A stretch of 13,184 nucleotides of DNA from CBFGRU01 sp965651255 (lineage in GTDB: Bacteria > Planctomycetota > Phycisphaerae > Phycisphaerales > SM1A02): positions 1 to 13,184 of the forward strand of contig CBFGRU010000067.1 of assembly GCA_965651255.1 (NCBI GenBank), written 5' to 3'. The position numbers and the translations under genes were made by a program. Shown here piece after piece: positions 1 to 6,692 of the stretch (positions within the stretch are counted from its first letter, which is position 1; every line of letters begins with the position of its first letter). The notes below the pieces were generated by a model. That model searched no databases. It had not been told where the DNA came from and saw only the letters and a program-made list of their open reading frames with translations.

Positions 1-1227
1 CCAGGTCGTAGTGTCGGCGAGGCCGAGGGGGAGGCCGAACTCCTCGCGCAGAATCTCATCAACAGAGCGGACGATGAACGAGACGACGGGCTTGGGCGTG
101 TAGTAGATGCCGCGCTTGACGCGCTGCTGCGCATCGTACTGCTTCATGAAGTCTTCATAGAAATGGATGACCGGGTCTTCGCCCGCCCTCGTCCGGCCGA
201 AGTCGCGCAGGACGGCATCCATGTTCGCTTCACGCAGGAGATCGACGACGTCGTTGACGCCGAGTTCGTCAAAGTCGATGCCGGAGCCGTCGCCGTTGCG
301 TTGTCGTCCGCCGATGCGCACGAACTCGTTGAGCAGCTCCTTGAGGAACGGGCTGGTCTGCGGCATGAGGTTCGCTGCATCATCGGCAAGCAGTGCGACG
401 CCTTCGCCGGGAACGAACCGCGAGACGCCGGCCGAGAGCAGACCGTAGGTGATGGTCTGCGCGTACATGTCCGCGAAGCCGTCTTCAGTGAGATCGTGAA
501 TGAGTGCATCGCGGAACGCGCGAAAAGTTTTGTGAAGCGGACCGTTCTCTGACTCGACGGCCATGCCTTCATTCACGCGCTTGCGGATGCGCTGCGCGAG
601 GGAGGCGAGGGCGTCGGCGAGTTTCCTTGAGGTGTCAACGACCTCGCGGTGGCGAAGCGCAAAAGCATCGCGCCAGCGAATGCGCCACTCCTCGACCGTT
701 TCGTCTTCCGGCCAGAGGAGTTGCTCGCGAAGGGTCTTCTCGACCCATTGCTGCGTGAGGGCGGTGTCGTCCGTATCCCACCCGAGAACGCGAAGGGTCG
801 GCAGGCCGCGCGTGGCGTCTTCAGCGAAGTGTGCGAAGTCGATGCGCCTTTGGGCATCATCGCCGTATGCCGAGACGAAGATGAGATCATCCTGTTCCCA
901 GGTCTTTCGCTCGGTTGGGTTGGCGGATGCTCGTTTGCTGCTGGCGAGTTTGCCGAGAATGCGACGGAGAACGGTGACGGGGAGGCGCTTTGGCTCGAAC
1001 TCGACGAAGAAGATGCCGAAGGGCTGGTCGCGATCGATCTGGCGGAGCTGGCGAATGAACTTGATCTTGGCTGCAGATTTCGGGTCGAGGCCGAGATCGG
1101 CTTCCGCGTCGTACTCGAATGTGAAGTCGTCGAAGTCCATCTCATCGATGGGCCAATCGAGCTCCTCTTCGAGGTAGGTGAGGAGTTGCTTGAACGTGCG
1201 GACATCAGCGAGGGAACGGGTGGGCAT
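1..1227 (-). CDS. N-terminal part of a large type ISP/Eco57I-like adenine DNA methyltransferase (runs off the window)
   Basis: Reading the minus strand from the ATG at 1227 gives 409 codons open to base 1, so the gene is 3'-truncated by the window edge. Residues 1-150 include QPFGIFFVEFEPKRLPVTV and SAYGDDAQRRIDFAHFAEDA, an N-terminal module I recognise from large proteins annotated as Eco57I-like or type ISP methylases. Residues about 350-400 carry PVIHFYEDFMKQYD and RGIYYTPKPVVSFIVRSVDE, with YYTP at 375-378, the conserved entry into the N6-adenine methyltransferase fold. The SAM-binding loop, the NPPY/F catalytic motif and any target-recognition domain would lie beyond base 1 and cannot be seen. 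The start lies 9 bases after the stop of the 72-residue gene, with only a weak GAG upstream, so translational coupling is likely. Inferred role: modification, and perhaps DNA recognition, for the PLD-SNF2 protein encoded upstream. Overlapping frames on both strands are Ser/Arg-rich shadows. Confidence 0.85.
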   Translation of the reverse strand, partial: MPTRSLADVRTFKQLLTYLEEELDWPIDEMDFDDFTFEYDAEADLGLDPKSAAKIKFIRQLRQIDRDQPFGIFFVEFEPKRLPVTVLRRILGKLASSKRASANPTERKTWEQDDLIFVSAYGDDAQRRIDFAHFAEDATRGLPTLRVLGWDTDDTALTQQWVEKTLREQLLWPEDETVEEWRIRWRDAFALRHREVVDTSRKLADALASLAQRIRKRVNEGMAVESENGPLHKTFRAFRDALIHDLTEDGFADMYAQTITYGLLSAGVSRFVPGEGVALLADDAANLMPQTSPFLKELLNEFVRIGGRQRNGDGSGIDFDELGVNDVVDLLREANMDAVLRDFGRTRAGEDPVIHFYEDFMKQYDAQQRVKRGIYYTPKPVVSFIVRSVDEILREEFGLPLGLADTTTW

Positions 1228-1236
1228 CGGCGAATC

Positions 1237-1455
1237 TCAGCGTTCTTTGCGGCGGAGCAATCCAGCTTTGCGCAAGGATGAGAGGGCAATCCAGAAGTCG
1301 TGATTCGAGAGGCTCTTGCTGGTGCGTCGATTGAACTCAGCGCGCAGCCGCTCGAACTCTTCGGTGTATGGAAGTGTGTCGACGGTGAGGCGAGAACCGT
1401 CATAGAGGTCGATCAGCACATCGCGGCACGTATTGTCCAGGTCGCGAAGCGACAT
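1237..1455 (-). CDS. 72-residue hypothetical protein between the PLD-SNF2 and methyltransferase genes
   Basis: I do not recognise this family. The reading frame can begin at a TTG at 1461 or an ATG at 1455. I chose the ATG because an AAGGGGG ribosome-binding sequence (1463-1469) sits 7 bases before it but only 1 base before the TTG. The protein starts MSLRDLDNTCRDVLIDLYDG, is charged and probably mostly helical, and has no membrane segment or signal peptide. Its C-terminal half (NHDFWIALSSLRKAGLLRRKER) reads like the last helix and basic wing of a small winged-helix domain, which suggests nucleic-acid or protein binding, but this is only a resemblance. It starts 13 bases after the PLD-SNF2 stop, and its ribosome-binding site overlaps the last base of that stop. 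It ends 9 bases before the methyltransferase. This packing and the strong site make a real gene likely. A role as adaptor or regulator of the system is inference. Confidence 0.72.
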   Translation of the reverse strand: MSLRDLDNTCRDVLIDLYDGSRLTVDTLPYTEEFERLRAEFNRRTSKSLSNHDFWIALSSLRKAGLLRRKER

Positions 1456-1462
1456 CGGCAAT

Positions 1463-1469
1463 CCCCCTT
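1463..1469 (-). promoter_or_regulatory. Ribosome-binding site that sets the start of the 72-residue gene
   Basis: AAGGGGG on the minus strand, 7 bases before the ATG at 1455. Its first A is the last base of the TGA stop of the PLD-SNF2 gene (1469-1471), so ribosomes ending there could re-initiate. It is the strongest Shine-Dalgarno sequence in this operon. Confidence 0.6.
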
Positions 1470-4400
1470 CAGTTCAACTCCATCCAGGCGACAAGGCGCT
1501 GCGTGATGCGCGCGGGAGCGTTCACCGCACGGAGATACGTCTTGTTGATGTGCTTCTCGATCGACTCGCGGGCTTTGATCAGCGCAGCGCGGTCGATCTC
1601 GCAGTGCCGCTTCGTCTTCGGCGTCGAGCGAATGTACGCCGCGATGTCGGTTGACACTTCCAGAATGCTGCCGGTGTCGAGGTCGTAGAGGTACCAGCGG
1701 ACATCACCCGCGCTTTCGGTCCATTGCTCGAACAGAGACACATCTTCTCCAACCGATTGGTCCTTGCCGGGTAGGGCGAAGCAGAAGAAGACGGCGCGGC
1801 CGGTGCGACCGTCGCTGGTCGGAGCGTCGAGTTCACGGCCGGAGAAGATGCGGTTGGGGAAGCGGTCGAGTCGGGCGGCGAGTTCGGGATCGGCGCGCAG
1901 CAGGTCTTCGTACTCGCGGCGCAGTTTTTCCTTGGCGGATTCGACGCCCTCGTACATCTCGTTGAAGTTCTTGAGCGCATCGAATTCATCTTCGGGCGTG
2001 AGCAGCGTCTGTCCTTCGATGCCGAACACGCGGCTGATGCGAAGCGTCTTGTGCGCGACGCGCTTGTAGAGCGCGAGCAACTGGTCAAGGTCGTCCGGCG
2101 GGAGGAAGTTCCAGTAGGCGATGCGGCCGCGCTGCCCCTTCAGTTCGGGATGGTCGGCGAGCATGCGCTCTTCGACGGCGGGATTGAGACGGCGATCGAC
2201 ACGGCCGATGCGCTGCATGAGGCGGACGGGATTCCAGTGCAGGTCGTAGTTGATCATTCGCGTGGCGTCCTGCAGGTTGAGCCCTTCGGACAGCACATCG
2301 GTGGAGATGAGCACGCGAATCTCGTTCGCCACTTCGCATGATGAGGAGTCGTTGTAGTAGGGGGAGAAGCGGCGGATGACATCGAGGCGATTGTCGGGCG
2401 AGGTCGTGCCGTCGATGCGGACGACATCTTCGACCCCCGCTTCCTTGATCTGCTTCTCGAGGTAGCGGGCGGTATCGGCGAACTCGGTGAAGATGATGAC
2501 CTTCTGCGTCTTGAGTTCCTTGTCCTTCTTCAGGAGATCGACGAGAGCGCGGAGTTTGTCATCGTGCTTGGGTTCGAACTTCTGGAGTTCTTCGAGGAAT
2601 TCGGCGACGGTGTCGAGGTCGTCGATGGTGTCGTTCAGGATGGCGGGGACATCGAACTCCTTGCGATCAACCTCTTCGACGGCGTCGAGCATTTCGGGCG
2701 AGATGATGTCTTCCTCGGTGTCATCTTCGGATTCGAAGAGTCCGTGCTGGTGGCGGTCCATGATGCGCACGTGTTCCTGCACGCGGCCGATGACCTTCTC
2801 GTATTTGAGCTTGATCTTGTCGAGACGGTCCTTCTCGTGCGCCGTCGTCGCGTGCTTCTGCGCCCAGGCGAGAAGCTTCAGGAAGAGGCGTTCGCAGGAT
2901 GCTTCGAACGATGTGGCTGAACTCTCGAATCGCTTGAGGAAGCTGGTGCGAACAAGACCGACGACCTGCTTCTGCCGGTTGGCCTCGATCTTCTGCTCGG
3001 CTGTTTCGGCTTCCTCCAGTCGATACGCATAGGGGTAGTAGATCGCGAGCCGGAAGAGCGGTTCTCTCTTCTTGAACGCCTTGTCCACCATGTCGAGGAG
3101 TTTGCCGTAGGTCTTGCGCACGTTGTACTTCGCGACGCGCGGTTTCTCTCGCTCGGGGAAGACGGCGGCGGAACCACCCTCGGCCTGTTGACTCTTGCGG
3201 ACGAACGCACGACTGCGCTGCACGACGAGTGTTTCGAAGAGTTTGTCGTGCTCCAGCACTTCCTCGGCGTCGGCCATCGACGTATCGACGGCATCCTCGT
3301 CGCCATACTTCTCCTGCAGGCGCTTCTTCAATTGCTTTTCGAGTTTGAGGAAGTGGCCGCGCAGTGACTGGATGCCGATCTTCGAGCCGAAGTAATCGTC
3401 CTGGCGGCGACTGAAGAGTTCGATGAGGTGGCGAAGATCGTCGAGGTGGTTGTTGATCGGCGTCGCCGTCAGCATGAACACCTGCTTGGAGTGATGCAGG
3501 GGCTCCAGCATGTGGTAGAGGCGACGATAGCGCGAGGGCCGCTTGCCCTTGCGCGCGACGAGTTTGCCCGAGCCGGGCTCGACATCGACCTGCACACCGG
3601 GATTGCGGAAGTGGTGTGCTTCGTCGATGACGACGGCGTCGGCTTCGTGGCGCAACTCCTCCATCAGCGCAGGCCAGTCAACATCCTGCGATGCCTGACG
3701 GGTGATATCGGTGTGGTTGATGATGCGCAGGTTCTGAAATGCCTGACGCAAGAGTTCCGGGCAGTAGCGATTGAGCGCCGCTTCCCACACGGCTTTGCGG
3801 CCTGACTTCGGCACGATGAGCACGACCTTCTTGCGATCGTATTTGACGAGTCGCTCAAGCAGCATCATGCCCACGAACGTCTTGCCGAGACCGACGCCGT
3901 CGCAGAGGAATGCGCCGTTGTGATTGCTCGCGATCTGGACGAGGTTGCGGTAGCCGGTCTGCTGGTAGCGGTCGAGTACCTTGAAGACGCGCGAGCCGCC
4001 TTGTTCGACCGGCTTCTCTTCCCATTCTTTGGCGGATGAGGGCGTGTCGCGGAAGAGATGATGCAGACTCTGAGCGAAGACATCAAACGGCGAGTAGAGG
4101 TGAACGTGCCGCTCGATCGTGCGGAGGATGTCGGGCGTGACATCTTCGGCATCGTCCCAATGTTCTTCGAACCACTCCTGCAGCACGCCGACGGATGGGC
4201 CGTCGATGCGGACGTTCAGTTCGATGTTGTCGGTGATGCCGGGGCGCGTGAAGTTCGAAGAGCCGACGAGCGCAGCCGAGCCGACGACGTCGAGCCGCGC
4301 GTGGGTGATGTACGCCTTCGCGTGGAACTTGTCCTTGCGGTAGACCTTGCAGAGCAGTTTCTTCTCGCGAAGGGCGTCGACGATGGCCGGCACGCCGTCT

Positions 4401-4711
4401 AGGAAGTCGTTGCGCTCTTTCTCTGTTTCGATGGACTCATTGAGGCGGCCGCGAATGAAGTCCATCGCCTCGTCGAAGGCGCGCTTCGTGCGGCGGCTGA
4501 CCTCATCTCCCATGAGGATGCGGATGGCATCCGTCTTCTGCCACTCGCCGTCCAGTTCGAGCAGCGCGCCAATCTCGAAGTAGGCGGTCGCGATGTCGAT
4601 GGCGGAAGAGAGCTGACACCAGTCGTGGAGGTATTGGGATACCTTCCAGTCCTTATCGCTGTTGTCGACGATGAATAGTTCACTTCCGGTCTTGCTCTTC
4701 CGAGTCGGCAT
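1469..4711 (-). CDS. PLD (HKD) nuclease fused to a SNF2-family helicase/translocase
   Basis: A 1080-residue cytoplasmic protein. Residues 1-200 form a phospholipase D-type nuclease domain with one HKD motif: H130 and K132 in KFHAKAYITH, D141, then GSSNFT at 150-155. One motif per chain is typical of PLD nucleases that act as dimers, such as BfiI. A SNF2-type superfamily 2 motor follows: Walker A DGVGLGKT (271-278), DEAH (363-366), TATPINN (415-421), FTEFADTARYL (motif IV, about 741-751), STDVLSEGLNLQ (803-814) and QRIGRVDR (833-840). All catalytic residues look intact. About 300 residues, largely charged and helical, separate TATP from motif IV. The C-terminal 200 residues are unassigned. The order matches the known group with a PLD domain ahead of Snf2 (PLDc_N_Snf2_like). 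Upstream AGGTCAGGG precedes the ATG. Inferred role: DNA-translocating nuclease partnered with the downstream methyltransferase. The alternative, a DISARM DrmD-like protein, is less likely because DrmD lacks this PLD domain and no DrmA, DrmB or DrmC is seen. Confidence 0.93.
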   Translation of the reverse strand: MPTRKSKTGSELFIVDNSDKDWKVSQYLHDWCQLSSAIDIATAYFEIGALLELDGEWQKTDAIRILMGDEVSRRTKRAFDEAMDFIRGRLNESIETEKERNDFLDGVPAIVDALREKKLLCKVYRKDKFHAKAYITHARLDVVGSAALVGSSNFTRPGITDNIELNVRIDGPSVGVLQEWFEEHWDDAEDVTPDILRTIERHVHLYSPFDVFAQSLHHLFRDTPSSAKEWEEKPVEQGGSRVFKVLDRYQQTGYRNLVQIASNHNGAFLCDGVGLGKTFVGMMLLERLVKYDRKKVVLIVPKSGRKAVWEAALNRYCPELLRQAFQNLRIINHTDITRQASQDVDWPALMEELRHEADAVVIDEAHHFRNPGVQVDVEPGSGKLVARKGKRPSRYRRLYHMLEPLHHSKQVFMLTATPINNHLDDLRHLIELFSRRQDDYFGSKIGIQSLRGHFLKLEKQLKKRLQEKYGDEDAVDTSMADAEEVLEHDKLFETLVVQRSRAFVRKSQQAEGGSAAVFPEREKPRVAKYNVRKTYGKLLDMVDKAFKKREPLFRLAIYYPYAYRLEEAETAEQKIEANRQKQVVGLVRTSFLKRFESSATSFEASCERLFLKLLAWAQKHATTAHEKDRLDKIKLKYEKVIGRVQEHVRIMDRHQHGLFESEDDTEEDIISPEMLDAVEEVDRKEFDVPAILNDTIDDLDTVAEFLEELQKFEPKHDDKLRALVDLLKKDKELKTQKVIIFTEFADTARYLEKQIKEAGVEDVVRIDGTTSPDNRLDVIRRFSPYYNDSSSCEVANEIRVLISTDVLSEGLNLQDATRMINYDLHWNPVRLMQRIGRVDRRLNPAVEERMLADHPELKGQRGRIAYWNFLPPDDLDQLLALYKRVAHKTLRISRVFGIEGQTLLTPEDEFDALKNFNEMYEGVESAKEKLRREYEDLLRADPELAARLDRFPNRIFSGRELDAPTSDGRTGRAVFFCFALPGKDQSVGEDVSLFEQWTESAGDVRWYLYDLDTGSILEVSTDIAAYIRSTPKTKRHCEIDRAALIKARESIEKHINKTYLRAVNAPARITQRLVAWMELN

Positions 4712-4795
4712 TTATCCCTGACCTCTAGCCCTGCGGGAAGCAACCTGAGACCCTAGAGACCATCTCGGGACGAGCTGGTCAACATGGGCGGGAAC

Positions 4796-4807
4796 ATCCT
4801 ACAGGAT
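4796..4807. repeat. Short inverted repeat upstream of the defence operon
   Basis: ATCCT-AC-AGGAT, a perfect 5-base dyad with a 2-base centre, about 85 bases upstream of the PLD-SNF2 start. It could bind a dimeric regulator but is short enough to arise by chance. Confidence 0.25.
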
Positions 4808-4839
4808 TGGGCGGCTTACTGTGACGCGGAATCGTGAGA

Positions 4840-4857
4840 GTGACAACAGTGTGTCAC
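4840..4857. promoter_or_regulatory. Operator-like dyad GTGACA-N6-TGTCAC
   Basis: A perfect 6-base inverted repeat with a 6-base centre (ACAGTG), an 18-base span suited to a dimeric helix-turn-helix regulator. It lies about 130 bases upstream of the PLD-SNF2 start. On the minus strand it also contains TTGTCA, a fair -35 sequence. No regulator gene is seen next to it; the 72-residue protein of the operon is one untested candidate. A GTGACAAC octamer from this site recurs at 8453-8460 upstream of the Schlafen-like gene. Confidence 0.35.
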
Positions 4858-4978
4858 CGGAGGGGCCGTCGGCACGAGTCCCGATGTCAGTACATGATGA
4901 ATCGCGGACTGCGCGCTGTTAACCAAACCGACTTGTCAACCAGAGGAACAGAGAGTTCGAGAGTTTTCGATATGCACC

Positions 4979-5007
4979 CCGATCCGAACCCCAGGGGTTG
5001 GGATCGG
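4979..5007. repeat. 29-base imperfect palindrome
   Basis: The arms CCGATCC-g-AACCCC and GGGGTT-g-GGATCGG flank a central A. Thirteen of 14 arm positions pair, with one G/G mismatch. With almost no loop it would form a DNA cruciform or an RNA hairpin after opening its inner pairs. There is no T-tract on either side, so it is not a standard terminator. It lies about 160 bases beyond the 3' end of the tRNA. Confidence 0.5.
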
Positions 5008-5078
5008 ACCCCTTGAATGCACTCGCGAACCAGAGAGCGCGGTCGGAAACGACACCGCGCGCAAGTGCCTACAAACTA

Positions 5079-5105
5079 GCGATTTGCGGCCACTCCTGAA
5101 ATCGC
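5079..5105. repeat. Inverted repeat GCGATTT-N13-AAATCGC
   Basis: Two perfect 7-base arms separated by 13 bases, 60 bases from the 3' end of tRNA-Asn. The spacing suits a recombinase core-type site or a hairpin. No integrase gene is present in the window, so neither use is shown. Confidence 0.35.
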
Positions 5106-5133
5106 CCAACTCTGCGCTATCTGTCAACCAGAA

Positions 5134-5157
5134 CGCCGCCGCGTTTCCGCGACGGCG
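5134..5157 (-). terminator. Hairpin terminator downstream of tRNA-Asn
   Basis: A 10-base GC-rich stem with one mismatch (A5152) and a 4-base loop at 5144-5147. On the minus strand it begins 7 bases after the end of the tRNA. The following sequence (TTCTGG) is only weakly T-rich, so it may work as an imperfect intrinsic terminator or as a processing barrier for the tRNA transcript. Confidence 0.55.
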
Positions 5158-5164
5158 CTTGAAG

Positions 5165-5236
5165 CTCCCCGAACTGGACTCGAACCAGTAACCTAGCGGT
5201 TAACAGCCGCTCGCTCTACCATTGAGCTATCGGGGA
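5165..5236 (-). tRNA. tRNA-Asn (anticodon GTT)
   Basis: The 72-base minus-strand sequence folds into a full cloverleaf. The acceptor stem is TCCCCGA/TCGGGGA, the D arm GCTC/GAGC, the anticodon arm AGCGG/CCGCT with loop CTGTTAA (anticodon GTT), and the T arm ACTGG-TTCGAGT-CCAGT. The unpaired discriminator base is G, as usual for asparagine tRNA. The 3' CCA is not encoded. Its 3' end faces the defence operon, and a hairpin terminator follows after 7 bases. Confidence 0.97.
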
Positions 5237-5335
5237 AAATCGGTTGTCGGGCGGTCGGAACGGCTCTTCCCCGATGGATGGGAGAGTCGGTCGTGCGCCG
5301 CTGGAACGAAGAGGGTATCGGCGATTTCCGACCGG

Positions 5336-6547
5336 TCAAGCAGTCGATTGTCTCGAGCCGGGGGACTCATCGTCATACGATTCGGCCGAGTGCGGGTCGG
5401 CGTGGTCGCCAGCGGCGGATCCCTTCGCGTCGGGGGTGGCTCGGCGGTCGCGATCGGTCGACGAGGCGGCCTGCGGACCAGTCGGCGGAGTATCGGGAGG
5501 GCGAACCAGCCGCATCGCCGGCAGCACTGGTGACGGCCGATGGTCGGCGGTCTTCAGTCGCGCAAGGCGGGTGGGCGTCTCATCGGTATCACCATCATCA
5601 TCATCAGTCACCCTCTCGCCACGTCCTGCGACGAGGTCATCATCAGCCGCCTCGCGCGATGCTTCATCCGCGAGCACGCGGTGGTAATACGCCTGGTAGT
5701 CTGCGTACCAGGATTCCCACGCCGCGACTTCCGCGCGACGACGTCGAAGCTCTTTGATCAGCTCGAAGCGCGTCATTGACTGCGGATCGAGTCCACGTTC
5801 CTTCTTCACGCCGATGCGGCCGAGCAGACGATCGGTCATTTCCAACCCGACGACCAGTGTGAAGCCGTACCGAAGCAACTTCATCCCAACGCCGCGCAAG
5901 GCGTAGACGCGACTGGTTCGTGCGACGGTGGCGACGCGCAGAGGTCGCAATAGCGGCAGGCACAAGACCACAATGTCCAGCCAGTTCTTGCGTGCATACT
6001 CCCAGCGGCACTCGGCAATTGCAACCTTGATCGAAAACTCAATAAAGAACGCGAGCCAGATGACCACCAGTGAAATGGCCGACGCCCACCACTGCCACGT
6101 ACCCGATTCCGGCGGCCAGAGGAACTCCCACGCCAGGAGTGGCAGAATCGCGAGCGCCAGCACGATCATCGGCCAATGGAAGTATCGCTCGATGCGATCG
6201 CGCAACACATCATCCGCCACGACCACGTGCTGCACGACCGGGATGCGCACATACCGCACGCCCGGCGGCGGAGGCGGCAGCGGAACGCCAGCAAAGTCGC
6301 ACTGTTCCGGCTTCAGCGGGTTGGGTTCCGATTGCCTGGTCACCGTTCTGGTCAGCCCTTCTCCATTCACTTCACGGCCGGCGGTCATTCCGAGCCCGCG
6401 GATGAGCTGCCACAGCCACGCGCCATCATTCATTCTCGCGTCTGAACGCCGTGCGACCAGTCCGAATCCGGGCGGTTTCCGACAAGTGGGGCATGTGTTT
6501 GAAGCAACCCGCCTTGACTGCCGCAGCTCGGGCACCTGATGCCTCAA
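5336..6547 (-). CDS. Membrane protein with a voltage-sensor-like helix bundle and a disordered acidic tail
   Basis: About 403 residues if translation begins at the TTG at 6547. GTG 6535 and ATG 6433 (residue 39) are alternatives, and none has a good ribosome-binding site. Residues 19-22 hold a CPTC pair. A proline stretch (90-95) precedes the membrane part: helices near 126-145 and 155-175, a third about 188-200 (NWLDIVVLCLPLL), then RPLRVATVARTSRVYALR (201-218), with arginines spaced every three or four residues like an S4 voltage sensor. There is no S5-pore-S6 unit and no TVGYG-type selectivity filter. A charged helical stretch (240-295) follows, then about 105 residues of low-complexity tail rich in Asp, Pro and Ser; its DDDDGD run gives the cat-triplet run on the plus strand near 5593-5606. 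A voltage-sensor-like protein is a fair guess; the function is unknown. The 5' end may carry a frameshift (see findings). Confidence 0.72.
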   Translation of the reverse strand: MRHQVPELRQSRRVASNTCPTCRKPPGFGLVARRSDARMNDGAWLWQLIRGLGMTAGREVNGEGLTRTVTRQSEPNPLKPEQCDFAGVPLPPPPPGVRYVRIPVVQHVVVADDVLRDRIERYFHWPMIVLALAILPLLAWEFLWPPESGTWQWWASAISLVVIWLAFFIEFSIKVAIAECRWEYARKNWLDIVVLCLPLLRPLRVATVARTSRVYALRGVGMKLLRYGFTLVVGLEMTDRLLGRIGVKKERGLDPQSMTRFELIKELRRRRAEVAAWESWYADYQAYYHRVLADEASREAADDDLVAGRGERVTDDDDGDTDETPTRLARLKTADHRPSPVLPAMRLVRPPDTPPTGPQAASSTDRDRRATPDAKGSAAGDHADPHSAESYDDESPGSRQSTA

Positions 6548-6692
6548 TCGCTGTTTAGAGGAGGTCTGTGCTTTCGTACATCATTTGTAAACAGTTCCCA
6601 AACGGAATGAATTTGAGCGACCCGTATCGCTGTTTTCTGGCACTGAGGGCGTATGGGCACACCGATAACCAAGTACGACAGCCGCAACCTTT

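Larger units (their letters stand above)
4712..5164. other. Non-coding region rich in inverted repeats between tRNA-Asn and the defence operon
   Basis: No reading frame here looks coding: the short frames at 4834-5016 (plus) and 4936-5127 (minus) lack a ribosome-binding site, a recognisable motif or convincing composition. The stretch holds five inverted repeats, at 4796-4807, 4840-4857, 4979-5007, 5079-5105 and 5134-5157, and an 11-base direct repeat TGTCAACCAGA at 4934-4944 and 5122-5132. It must contain the promoter of the defence operon. A candidate -35 TTGACC lies near 4777-4782 on the minus strand, but I see no good -10 at the right spacing. It may also be a junction left by integration at the tRNA gene. 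Confidence 0.5.

Noticed and set aside
649..1281. Long plus-strand reading frame of 210 codons
   Set aside because: It lies antisense to the methyltransferase, whose frame gives recognisable family motifs. The plus-strand product is an acidic, motif-free shadow.
573..1403. Minus-strand frame of 276 codons overlapping the methyltransferase start
   Set aside because: It is a Ser/Arg-rich out-of-frame reading of the methyltransferase and small-gene sequence, without domains.
1..4711. Complete DISARM or BREX system
   Set aside because: Only a SNF2 protein and a methyltransferase are shared with class 1 DISARM. No DrmA, DrmB or separate DrmC is seen, the PLD domain is fused to the motor, and no BREX core gene is present.
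4834..5016. Short plus-strand frame of 60 codons in the dyad-rich spacer
   Set aside because: No ribosome-binding site, composition unlike a protein, and it runs through two inverted repeats.
5593..5606. cat-triplet run considered as a tandem repeat or an engineered His tag
   Set aside because: It is short and, on the coding minus strand, simply encodes an Asp-rich stretch of the disordered tail.
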